Positions 1 to 5,085 of a stretch of DNA of 6,911 nucleotides are shown one piece after another. How positions within the stretch are numbered: the first letter of the stretch is position 1; every line of letters begins with the position of its first letter. Source of the DNA: Candidatus Bathyarchaeota archaeon (lineage in GTDB: Archaea > Thermoproteota > Bathyarchaeia > Bathyarchaeales > Bathyarchaeaceae). The stretch is taken from assembly GCA_020356305.1 (NCBI GenBank), contig CP070636.1, forward strand, positions 1,358,236 through 1,365,146, written 5' to 3'. Below the pieces are notes generated by a model, which had not been told where the DNA came from, did not search any database, and worked only from the letters and a program-made list of their open reading frames with translations. The translations under genes were made by a program, and so were the position numbers.

Positions 1-134
1 AGAGCGGCCGCCAATGTGGCCCCGTAATCGAATTTGCTCATCCCGTCGGATCCATAGCCCATTGAACCGCTGGCATCCATCACCAGATAAGCCTTCAAGT
101 TCGTGGTCTGGCGATACTCCTTTATGAAGTACCT
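1..134 (-). pseudogene. DUF58 / von Willebrand A-like protein, 5'-truncated and running off the window
   Basis: The minus strand is open from 134 to the window edge (44 codons plus two bases) and reads RYFIKEYRQTTNLKAYLVMD, then ASGSM, then MSKFDYGATLAAA. This is the junction of a DUF58 domain: the conserved 'VKEYxxxTNLxxYLxxD' stretch, the metal-site (MIDAS-like) D-x-S-x-S motif as DASGS (codons 20-24), and the following 'SKxxYxxxLAAAL' helix. In family members this region lies in the middle of the protein, after roughly 150-200 residues. Here the frame is closed by TGA (plus 135-137) just before the conserved Tyr-Phe, and I find no upstream family sequence in other frames, so the 5' half seems lost. 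DUF58 proteins are often encoded beside MoxR-type AAA+ ATPases; none is visible here. Recognition of the domain is solid. That it is a broken gene rather than a short internal-start protein is inferred. Confidence 0.75.
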
Positions 135-138
135 TCAG

Positions 139-146
139 CTATAAAT
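139..146 (+). promoter_or_regulatory. TATA-like box before the truncated purC ORF
   Basis: CTATAAAT is centred about 24 bases before the ATG at 167, the spacing expected for a leaderless archaeal transcript. It lies exactly at the junction between the two truncated genes, so it may be a fortuitous promoter. The reverse complement, ATTTATAG, could also serve the minus strand. Confidence 0.4.
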
Positions 147-166
147 CGAACATCCTTACGCTTATA

Positions 167-727
167 ATGCAGGGTCAATTCTTTAGACGAGAAGTGATTC
201 TCTTAACTGACTCATACAGAGAGCGAAAAAAGATCTGCGGAATCAGATTATCACCTGGTCTAGAGAAGGCTGAAAGACTGCCACAGCCCATCTTGACCCC
301 CACAACAAAAGCAGAGGTCGGCCACGACGTCGAGATGACAAGAAAAGATGTTATCGAAAAGATTGGTAGGGACGCCTTTGAGAAGATCGAAGAAAGCTGC
401 CTACTACTCTATGAAAGAGCCTGTGGCAGAGCCGAAAAGAACGGAATCATTGTGGCGGATACCAAGCTTGAGTTTGGATTCTATAACGGAGATCTGATCC
501 TCATTGACGAGCTGTTCACTTCAGACTCGTCCCGTTTCTGGCCCTCAGACCGATACGCGGTTGGAACAAGTCAGATCAGCTTCGACAAGCAAGGTGTGAG
601 AGACTATCTGGAATCAACTGATTGGAACAAACAGCCACCAGCTCCAAGCCTACCTGAACATATTATCACCGAAACGTCCAGAAAATATATAGAGGCATAT
701 GAAAGATTGACAGGAAGGAAATTCTAG
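167..727 (+). CDS. purC: N-terminally truncated SAICAR synthetase (long-type PurC), C-terminal part only
   Basis: From about residue 17 the product matches the C-terminal portion of the long bacterial/eukaryotic PurC type (Ade1-like, about 300 residues). Visible signatures, in order: KKICGIRL (21-28), TPTTKAEVGHD (44-54), ADTKLEFG (97-104), LIDE with a metal-binding Asp (112-115), SDSSRFWP (119-126), SFDKQGVRDYL (138-148) and YIEAYERLTG (174-183). The C-terminus is complete. PurC joins aspartate to CAIR using ATP, giving SAICAR. The N-terminal lobe of roughly 110-120 residues, with the GKTK-like nucleotide loop, is absent, so activity alone is unlikely. The first 16 residues (MQGQFFRREVILLTDS) do not clearly match the family. 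The reading frame is intact and the motifs well kept, so truncation is recent or the fragment is still used. A complete purC of another type lies 1.4 kb downstream. Composition is higher in G+C than the downstream cluster (33 of 60 bases at 541-600). Confidence 0.85.
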   Translation: MQGQFFRREVILLTDSYRERKKICGIRLSPGLEKAERLPQPILTPTTKAEVGHDVEMTRKDVIEKIGRDAFEKIEESCLLLYERACGRAEKNGIIVADTKLEFGFYNGDLILIDELFTSDSSRFWPSDRYAVGTSQISFDKQGVRDYLESTDWNKQPPAPSLPEHIITETSRKYIEAYERLTGRKF

Positions 728-731
728 GCAA

Positions 732-740
732 TGCGCACGC
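732..740. repeat. Alternating purine-pyrimidine CG/CA element, copy 1
   Basis: TGCGCACGC lies a few bases after the stop of the truncated purC. Related strings occur in the other intergenic gaps of this window (see copies 2-7). Its function is unknown. Confidence 0.4.
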
Positions 741-749
741 AAGACAGAT

Positions 750-802
750 TTCGACACTCACAACATTAGACTAATGTATCTCTTAGCTTGTAAAGTGTCG
801 AA
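750..802. repeat. Nested inverted repeat downstream of the purC fragment
   Basis: TTCGACACT (750-758) is perfectly complementary to AGTGTCGAA (794-802). Inside it a second perfect inverted repeat, ACATTAG-A-CTAATGT (763-777), forms its own hairpin. As RNA this gives a 9-bp outer stem with an inner hairpin. No T-run follows directly, so a simple intrinsic terminator is not clear. It may be an RNA 3' structure, a processing site or a protein-binding palindrome. Confidence 0.5.
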
Positions 803-825
803 GATTATTTGCGATATGACCGCTC

Positions 826-840
826 ATGCATGCATGCGCA
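826..840. repeat. Alternating purine-pyrimidine CG/CA element, copy 2
   Basis: ATGCATGCATGCGCA is a strictly alternating purine-pyrimidine run of 15 bases that includes the palindromes TGCATGCA and TGCGCA. It lies at the edge where base composition turns AT-rich towards the purine cluster. Confidence 0.4.
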
Positions 841-909
841 CATAAAGGGTTTCTTTCTTTGTACATGTCAAGAAGCATATTGTTTTATCGATTTATCAAA
901 AGTCTAGAT

Positions 910-924
910 CTTTTCTTATTTTTT
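910..924 (+). terminator. T-rich tract, possible archaeal terminator
   Basis: A run of mostly T, ending in six consecutive T, sits upstream of the cluster promoter. U-rich tracts are the usual archaeal termination signal. It would end transcription coming from the purC fragment. The AT-rich setting makes chance occurrence possible. Confidence 0.25.
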
Positions 925-958
925 GGATACTGTAATGTGAGAAAACTATACAATTAAA

Positions 959-966
959 TTTAAATT
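959..966 (+). promoter_or_regulatory. TATA-like box of the purP-like/purC/purP cluster
   Basis: TTTAAATT, within a longer AT run (952-967), is centred about 33 bases before the ATG at 995. This predicts a transcript start near 988-990 and a leader of only a few bases. No Shine-Dalgarno sequence is present before 995, which fits a (nearly) leaderless first gene. Confidence 0.45.
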
Positions 967-994
967 TCTTAATCCCTCTAATTCTATCGATAAA

Positions 995-2110
995 ATGGTT
1001 ATAAAAAGGGAAGAAATGCAAAAAATCGCTTCTGAATATGCCTCGCAAGGTCTTTTAAACATCTCTATTGGAGCCGTAGGCTCCCATTCTATGTTAGACA
1101 TAGCTAGAGGTGCAATGGGTGAAGGCTTCAGAACAGTTGCGATATGCAAGAGAGGAAGAGAAAAAACTTACGACAGGTATTTTAAACTTAGGAAAAGAGG
1201 AAGTGAATATGTGGGTTGTATCAATGAAACCATAATCCTTGATGATTGGAAGGAAATTGCAGAAGAAAAAGTTCTAGAAAAGCTGCTTGGCTTAAATACA
1301 ATATTCATACCCCATAGATCCGCTGAGGTTTACTCAGGATATCCTATTTTAGAAGATTCACTTGGAATACCATTCTTTGGAAATAGAGCGTTATTAAGGG
1401 CAGAGGAAAGAACAGGGCCCTATAAAGTAGAAAAGGATCAAGATTATCTTGTCAAACTTGCAGGTGTTCCAATCCCAAAGAAATTTTCTTCACCAGAAGA
1501 GATTGACAGGCCTGTTATGGTAAAGGCTACAAAAGCCATTGGGAAGAGGCATTTTGAAAGACGATTTCCAGTTGTTAGATCACCAGAAGAATACGAAGCA
1601 AAGTGTGAAGAACTGGTAAAAAAGGGAAGAACTGAATCTGAGAGAAAAACAATAGAAGCAAACTTTAGAGCAGCCCCAATCGAAGAGTACATACCAGGAG
1701 AAAAAATCAATCAAAACTTCTTCTATTCTCCAATTCATAACGAACTTGAACTTTTGGGTTGTGATACAAGGATGCAATTTCCCAATGGTGAAGAGTTGGC
1801 GCATCAACCAGCAAGCCTAAGAGAATCAAAAACAGAAAAAGCATTTGAGATGGGGGAAAGGTTTGTTTGTGCAACCAGAAAAGAATTTGAACCAGGAATA
1901 ATCGGTCCATTTGCATTACAGACTGTGGCTGATGAAAATGAGAATTTAAGGGCTTATGATGTTAGTTTAAGGATTCCAGGTTCTCCTGATATAGAATTCA
2001 CACCATATGCAGGATATTTGTATGGCAGGTCTGTTAGTTTTTGTAGGAGAATAGCAATAGAAATAAAAGAAGCTATTTTAGCTTCAAGATTAGAAGAAAT
2101 AGTAACGTAA
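995..2110 (+). CDS. Divergent PurP paralogue (ATP-grasp, formate-AICAR ligase family)
   Basis: The 371-residue product aligns along its whole length with PurP, the archaeal formate-dependent AICAR formylating ligase (AICAR + formate + ATP to FAICAR). It has the N-terminal GSHSMLDIARGA block (29-40), the FIPHRSAEVYSG region, EYIPGEKINQNFFYSP, LELLGCDTR, and a C-terminal RRIAIEIK. It differs at family signatures. The Gly-rich ATP loop, GAKGGQGFF in the neighbouring PurP, is replaced here by KAIGKRHFE (180-188). FEMSAR..GTN becomes YDVSLRIPGSP (321-331), so the presumed metal-binding Glu is Asp (322) and the Asn is lost. This resembles the second PurP group carried beside true PurP in some archaea, whose function is unsettled; a different substrate, a regulatory subunit or a missing purine step are all possible. 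The start at 995 matches the family N-terminus; ATG 1016 is an alternative. It is followed by purC after 12 bases, so they are probably co-transcribed. Confidence 0.85.
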   Translation: MVIKREEMQKIASEYASQGLLNISIGAVGSHSMLDIARGAMGEGFRTVAICKRGREKTYDRYFKLRKRGSEYVGCINETIILDDWKEIAEEKVLEKLLGLNTIFIPHRSAEVYSGYPILEDSLGIPFFGNRALLRAEERTGPYKVEKDQDYLVKLAGVPIPKKFSSPEEIDRPVMVKATKAIGKRHFERRFPVVRSPEEYEAKCEELVKKGRTESERKTIEANFRAAPIEEYIPGEKINQNFFYSPIHNELELLGCDTRMQFPNGEELAHQPASLRESKTEKAFEMGERFVCATRKEFEPGIIGPFALQTVADENENLRAYDVSLRIPGSPDIEFTPYAGYLYGRSVSFCRRIAIEIKEAILASRLEEIVT

Positions 2111-2115
2111 GGAGG
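2111..2115 (+). promoter_or_regulatory. Strong Shine-Dalgarno site of purC
   Basis: GGAGG begins directly after the TAA stop of the purP paralogue and ends 7 bases before the ATG at 2123. It fixes the purC start and shows SD-led internal translation in the cluster, unlike the SD-less first gene. Confidence 0.8.
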
Positions 2116-2122
2116 TATTACT

Positions 2123-2989
2123 ATGGAATTGCTATATGAGGGTAAAACAAAGGATGTTTTCGAAATAGAGGAAAAAGATGGAATAGAAAATGTTGGTAAG
2201 TTTGTTATGGCTTTCAAAGACAGCGCTACTGGTTATATAGGTCCAGATGGAGAACCAGTTTTTGATTCTGGTTATGACACAGTAGTTGGGGAGATCCCAG
2301 GAAAAGGAGTTGTAGATCGCCAAGCCACATCATATTTCTTTTCTTTATTAGAAAAAGAAGGTATCCCAAACCATTTCATTAAAGACTTGGATGAAAGGAG
2401 AATCGTTGTGGAACCAGCAATTTTATTTTCCTTGGAAAACGAATCAAAAGGATTCGAAGGTTCAGCTAGATTAAACAATCTAGAAGTTGTTTTCAGAAAC
2501 AATTTCTATGGAAGTTTGTGGAGAAGACATCCACATAAAAAACCAGGTAGCGCTTTTACCGAATCACTAGTAGAAATTTATTCAAAGGGTTTGCCAAATG
2601 AGCCAGATATTTTGATGCGCGATGATACACTAGTAGCACTGGGAGTTATGAAACCTGAAGAAATACAAGAAGTAAAGACAATAACAAAAAGAGTTTCTGA
2701 TATACTTGCTGAGGAATTTACAAAAAGAAATTTGAATCTAGTTGATGGAAAAATAGAAGTAGGAAAAAGAAAATCTGATGAGGAAATAATGGTGATTGAT
2801 GAAATTAGTACTAGCGTGTTTAGGGTATGTAGAGGTTTTTCACCAGATGACCAAGGAAATTGTACAATTTATAAAGATTGCATAGAAACAGCTCGGAAAG
2901 GCGATAAATTAACAATACTAGCGAATAATCTTTTAACCGCAGATCAAATATCAGAGGTTTTTGGATTTGGGCATGATCCAAAAAGATGA
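2123..2989 (+). CDS. purC: SAICAR synthetase (phosphoribosylaminoimidazole-succinocarboxamide synthase)
   Basis: PurC condenses CAIR with L-aspartate using ATP to give SAICAR in de novo purine synthesis. The 288-residue protein is complete. It has the N-terminal nucleotide loop YEGKTKDVFE (5-14), FKDSATG (31-37), the substrate-binding segment VVFRNNFYGSLWRR (122-135), RDDTL, LVDGKIEVG (206-214), and the metal-site VIDEI (224-228). It is longer than the common short bacterial form of about 240 residues and is of a different subtype from the truncated purC at 167-727: the RNN/GS segment is in the 'RNNxxGSLWRR' form, and the 'SSRFWP...SFDKQ' motif is absent. The start is set by the GGAGG site. 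Its end overlaps the next gene, purP, by 17 bases from that gene's ATG, suggesting translational coupling. Base composition is AT-rich (16 G+C of 60 at 2701-2760), like its partners and unlike the flanks. Confidence 0.93.
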   Translation: MELLYEGKTKDVFEIEEKDGIENVGKFVMAFKDSATGYIGPDGEPVFDSGYDTVVGEIPGKGVVDRQATSYFFSLLEKEGIPNHFIKDLDERRIVVEPAILFSLENESKGFEGSARLNNLEVVFRNNFYGSLWRRHPHKKPGSAFTESLVEIYSKGLPNEPDILMRDDTLVALGVMKPEEIQEVKTITKRVSDILAEEFTKRNLNLVDGKIEVGKRKSDEEIMVIDEISTSVFRVCRGFSPDDQGNCTIYKDCIETARKGDKLTILANNLLTADQISEVFGFGHDPKR

Positions 2990-4094
2990 AATTGATGAAA
3001 CTTTGGGAAGTTACGATAAAGAAAATATTACTATTGGAACTTTGTGTTCCCACTCAGCACTAAATATTTTCTATGGTGCAAAACAAGAAGGTTTTAAAAC
3101 TTTAGGAATTTGTCAAAAAGAAAGGGTTCCATATTACGGCTCATTTTCAGCAGCCAGATCTGACATATTTCCACCAGATATACCTGCTATTGAAGATCCT
3201 AAAGATATGCTTGAACCAAAATTCCAGGAATTTTTAAGAGAGCACAACACAATAGTTATACCTACTGGTTCTTTTGTGGCCTATGTTGGACCTAAAAATT
3301 TAGAAGAAGAGTTTTTAGTTCCCGTTCAAGGAAATAGAAAAGTTTTAGAATGGGAAGGTAACAGAAAAAAACAAATTCAGTGGTTAAAGACCTCTGGTGT
3401 GAAAATACCAAAAGAGTTCGAAGAACCAGAGGACATTGATAGACTCTCTATTACAAAATTCTATGGAGCAAAAGGAGGTCAAGGATTCTTTTTGGCAGAA
3501 TCTGAAAAAGATTTTCAAAAGGAAATAAAAAATAGAAACATTGATACTCAAAATACGAAGTTAATTATACAAGAGTATGTTTTAGGTGTGAGAATATATC
3601 CACATATGCATTTTTCACCATTTTCTGAAAAAGGATTGAAAATTAATGATGGTTGGTTAGAAATTCTCGGATACGACCAGAGAATAGAAAGTAATATTGA
3701 TGAATTACATAGAACCGGCTTAACAAGAGACCAAATGAAGAGATTAGATATTGAAGAATCATTTACTGTTGTAGGAAATAGGCCGGTGATTCCAAGAGAA
3801 AAATTACAGATTCCATATTTTGGAATAGGGAAGAAAATAGTGGAAACTTCTCAAAAATTATTCCCACCAGGAATGCTAGGAGCTTTTTGTCCAGAGACTA
3901 TTTGCACAAAAGATATGGATATTTATACATTTGAAATGTCTGCCAGAATAGTTGCAGGTACAAATATGTGGGCTCCTATGGGAGCTCCTGAAGGATGGTA
4001 TACATGGGGAGAACCTATGTCTATGGGAAGGAGAATCGCCAGAGAAATTAAACTTGGCCTTGAGAGGGATAGATTAGAAGAAGTAGTTTACTGA
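2973..4094 (+). CDS. purP: PurP: formate-dependent FAICAR synthetase (ATP-grasp)
   Basis: PurP is the archaeal enzyme for the penultimate purine step: AICAR + formate + ATP to FAICAR + ADP + phosphate, with no folate cofactor. The 373-residue product follows the Methanocaldococcus-type sequence closely. It begins MIQKDEI and continues with NITIGTLCSHSALNI, IVIPTGSFVAYVG and FLVPVQGNRKVLEWE. It has the glycine-rich ATP-grasp loop GAKGGQGFF (165-173), IQEYVLGVRIY, GYDQRIESNID, PPGMLGAFCPE, the metal/catalytic FEMSARIVAGTN (320-331), and GEPMSMGRRIAREIK. I chose ATG 2973, which matches the usual N-terminus and overlaps purC by 17 bases; TTG codons at 2961 and 2967 are possible, with AGAGGT at 2953-2958 as a weak ribosome site. 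All signature residues are kept, in contrast to the paralogue at 995, so this copy is very likely the active formylating enzyme. The gene is strongly AT-rich (15 G+C of 60 at 3481-3540). Confidence 0.93.
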   Translation: MIQKDEIDETLGSYDKENITIGTLCSHSALNIFYGAKQEGFKTLGICQKERVPYYGSFSAARSDIFPPDIPAIEDPKDMLEPKFQEFLREHNTIVIPTGSFVAYVGPKNLEEEFLVPVQGNRKVLEWEGNRKKQIQWLKTSGVKIPKEFEEPEDIDRLSITKFYGAKGGQGFFLAESEKDFQKEIKNRNIDTQNTKLIIQEYVLGVRIYPHMHFSPFSEKGLKINDGWLEILGYDQRIESNIDELHRTGLTRDQMKRLDIEESFTVVGNRPVIPREKLQIPYFGIGKKIVETSQKLFPPGMLGAFCPETICTKDMDIYTFEMSARIVAGTNMWAPMGAPEGWYTWGEPMSMGRRIAREIKLGLERDRLEEVVY

Positions 4095-4095
4095 A

Positions 4096-4153
4096 TTTTT
4101 TCGCTCCATTTCCTTCATCTCTTTTTCAGAATTTCTTTTGGCAGCTTGTTTTT
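4096..4153 (+). terminator. T-rich terminator region after purP
   Basis: Three T-runs follow the purP stop closely: six T at 4096-4101, five at 4122-4126, and five near 4148-4152. Serial U-tracts without a stem are the usual archaeal termination pattern, so this probably ends the purine cluster transcript. Confidence 0.5.
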
Positions 4154-4161
4154 ACTACCTT

Positions 4162-4170
4162 CGCGCGTAC
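4162..4170. repeat. Alternating CG element, copy 3
   Basis: CGCGCGTAC is fully alternating pyrimidine-purine. It lies after the T-tracts that follow purP, where composition leaves the AT-rich cluster. Confidence 0.4.
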
Positions 4171-4193
4171 TAATTGTTTTTATAGGCGTTTTT

Positions 4194-4203
4194 TGCGCGC
4201 GCG
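4194..4203. repeat. Alternating CG element, copy 4
   Basis: TGCGCGCGCG follows six T bases. It is a pure CG alternation in an otherwise AT-rich spacer, the kind of run that can adopt Z-form under negative supercoiling. Confidence 0.4.
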
Positions 4204-4262
4204 ACTTCAAATTATCTATTCAATGGAAATTAGTTACTGTTCAATAAAATCGCGTTCTATAT

Positions 4263-4315
4263 AACAGAAGGCGGGGTATGTCCAGCACACTAATAAAAAG
4301 GCCTTCTCTTCTGTT
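4263..4315 (+). repeat. Inverted repeats with two competing pairings
   Basis: AACAGAAG (4263-4270) is complementary to CTTCTGTT (4308-4315). The overlapping GAAGGC (4267-4272) is complementary to GCCTTC (4301-4306). Both stems use the same left arm, so they are alternatives. A T-rich stretch follows (4314-4329). This could be a terminator or a switching RNA structure; no known family is recognised. Confidence 0.4.
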
Positions 4316-4379
4316 TTATGTCTTCTTTTCAGGAAAAAATGGGGAGTTTTACGGGAATAATCGGGTGACATCTCCACCC

Positions 4380-4412
4380 AAGTCGTAGTCCAAGCTAGAC
4401 GACGACCCCACG
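4380..4412 (+). other. Decayed copy of the KxxxRLDDDP peptide motif
   Basis: Read from AAG at 4380, this stretch gives K-S-stop-S-K-L-D-D-D-P-T. It aligns codon by codon, without gaps, with K-W-R-P-R-L-D-D-D-P-P encoded at 6491-6523. The three Asp codons are GAC here and GAT there, so similarity is kept at protein level. The in-frame TAG (4386-4388) suggests the copy is broken. The frame continues open for about 30 codons after the motif. Confidence 0.3.
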
Positions 4413-4513
4413 GATGGTTATGTTTGTGATGCCGTCTCGAAGTTTAAGGCTTTCTTAATAGTTGATTTGAATCTGGAGTTTGAGAAGGTGCGTAACCATA
4501 CATGCAATTGGTG

Positions 4514-4523
4514 ATAAATATAA
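4514..4523 (+). promoter_or_regulatory. TATA-like box and SD for the MaoC-like gene
   Basis: ATAAATATAA is centred about 41 bases before the TTG start at 4560, predicting a transcript start near 4545. AGGAG at 4548-4552, 7 bases before TTG, would then lie in the short leader and decides the start. Confidence 0.45.
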
Positions 4524-4559
4524 CTATGTGCAGATTAAGAGAGTTTTAGGAGATTATAA

Positions 4560-5027
4560 TTGAGCGTTGAGAAGAGCCATCTCGAGGATTTTGCGGTAGG
4601 TGAAAGGGCTAGCTCACCAGGTAGGACTGTTACGGAGGCCGACATAGTCATGTTTGCGGCTTTGTCTGGAGATTGGAGTGAGCTTCACACAAACGCTGAG
4701 TATATGAAGGGTAGCCCGTTTGGAGAGAGAATAGCTCACGGATTGTTAATCCTAAGCATAGCCTATGGACTCGCATTGCGGACAAGAGGCGATCCACCTA
4801 TTGACGTTTTAGCGTTTCTAGGGATCGATAAGGTAAGGTTCAGGATTCCCGTTCTGATCGGTGACACAGTCAAGGTTGAGTCAGAAGTAATAGAGGCAAG
4901 GCCAAGCAAGAGCAGGCCTAGCGCGGGAATATTGAGGTTTAAGAACACTGTTAGAAACCAAAGAGAAGAGGACGTTGCAAGTTGGGAAACCACAGTAATG
5001 GTCAGCAGAAAGCTTGAAAAGAAGTAA
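4560..5027 (+). CDS. MaoC-like hotdog-fold hydratase
   Basis: The 155-residue protein has the length and layout of a single-domain MaoC/(R)-specific enoyl-CoA hydratase: LEDFAVGERASSPGRTVTEADIV at the N-terminus, the hydratase motif MFAALSGDWSELHTN (31-45), then FGERIAHGLLILS (54-66), VRFRIPVLIGDTV (92-104), and a C-terminal beta strand. The catalytic pair is probably Asp38 and His43, five residues apart as in PhaJ. The usual SGDxNPxH reads SGDWSELH here, so Asn-Pro is replaced. Family members hydrate trans-2-enoyl-CoA or related thioesters in beta-oxidation, polyester or acyl-lipid pathways; the actual substrate cannot be read from the sequence. It starts at TTG, supported by AGGAG 7 bases upstream and by the family N-terminus. 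It stands alone on its strand and converges on the MFS gene with a 58-base gap. Composition is near 50% G+C in a sample (30 of 60 at 4861-4920). Confidence 0.9.
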   Translation: MSVEKSHLEDFAVGERASSPGRTVTEADIVMFAALSGDWSELHTNAEYMKGSPFGERIAHGLLILSIAYGLALRTRGDPPIDVLAFLGIDKVRFRIPVLIGDTVKVESEVIEARPSKSRPSAGILRFKNTVRNQREEDVASWETTVMVSRKLEKK

Positions 5028-5070
5028 CGTTGAAGATCCTAAAGAGCCATCAAAGCATGCATTGCCAAAA

Positions 5071-5082
5071 GTGCGCGCGTGC
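5071..5082. repeat. Alternating CG/CA element, copy 5
   Basis: GTGCGCGCGTGC lies in the 58-base gap between the convergent MaoC and MFS genes, with GCATGCAT (5055-5062) close by. Directly after it GCAGC (5081-5085) can pair with GCTGC (5095-5099), spanning the MFS stop codon. The site could be a bidirectional transcription end, though no long T-run follows. Confidence 0.4.
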
Positions 5083-5085
5083 AGC

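Larger units (their letters stand above)
4095..4559. other. Long intergenic region between purP and the MaoC-like gene
   Basis: I see no convincing gene in these 465 bases. Short frames on either strand (for example a minus-strand tail ending at the purP 3' end) are all closed within about 30 codons. The region holds T-rich tracts after purP, two CG-alternating elements, competing inverted repeats at 4263-4315, a decayed copy of the K-x-x-x-(R/K)-LDDDP peptide motif at 4380-4412, and a promoter for the next gene. No tRNA, rRNA or transposon end was found. Confidence 0.6.

Noticed and set aside
732..840. CG/CA elements as CRISPR-like repeats.
   Set aside because: They are short, variable in sequence and irregularly spaced over the whole window, with no spacer pattern.
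946..1149. Minus-strand ORF overlapping the start of the purP paralogue.
   Set aside because: Lies opposite a well-supported gene and its promoter, with no recognisable motif.
4069..4151. Minus-strand frame KQAAKRNSEKEMKEMERKN overlapping the 3' end of purP.
   Set aside because: Stops lie at both ends (25 codons), there is no start codon with a ribosome site, and the Lys/Glu richness is expected from AT-rich DNA opposite T-tracts.
4404..4460. Minus-strand stretch ESLKLRDGITNITIRGVVV-stop opposite the LDDDP remnant.
   Set aside because: It is closed by a stop just upstream and matches nothing I recognise; the plus-strand codon-by-codon match explains the region better.
4095..4559. Search for tRNA genes, att sites or direct repeats that would mark insertion of the purine cluster.
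   Set aside because: No T-arm consensus, CCA end, integrase or convincing direct repeat was seen at either edge.
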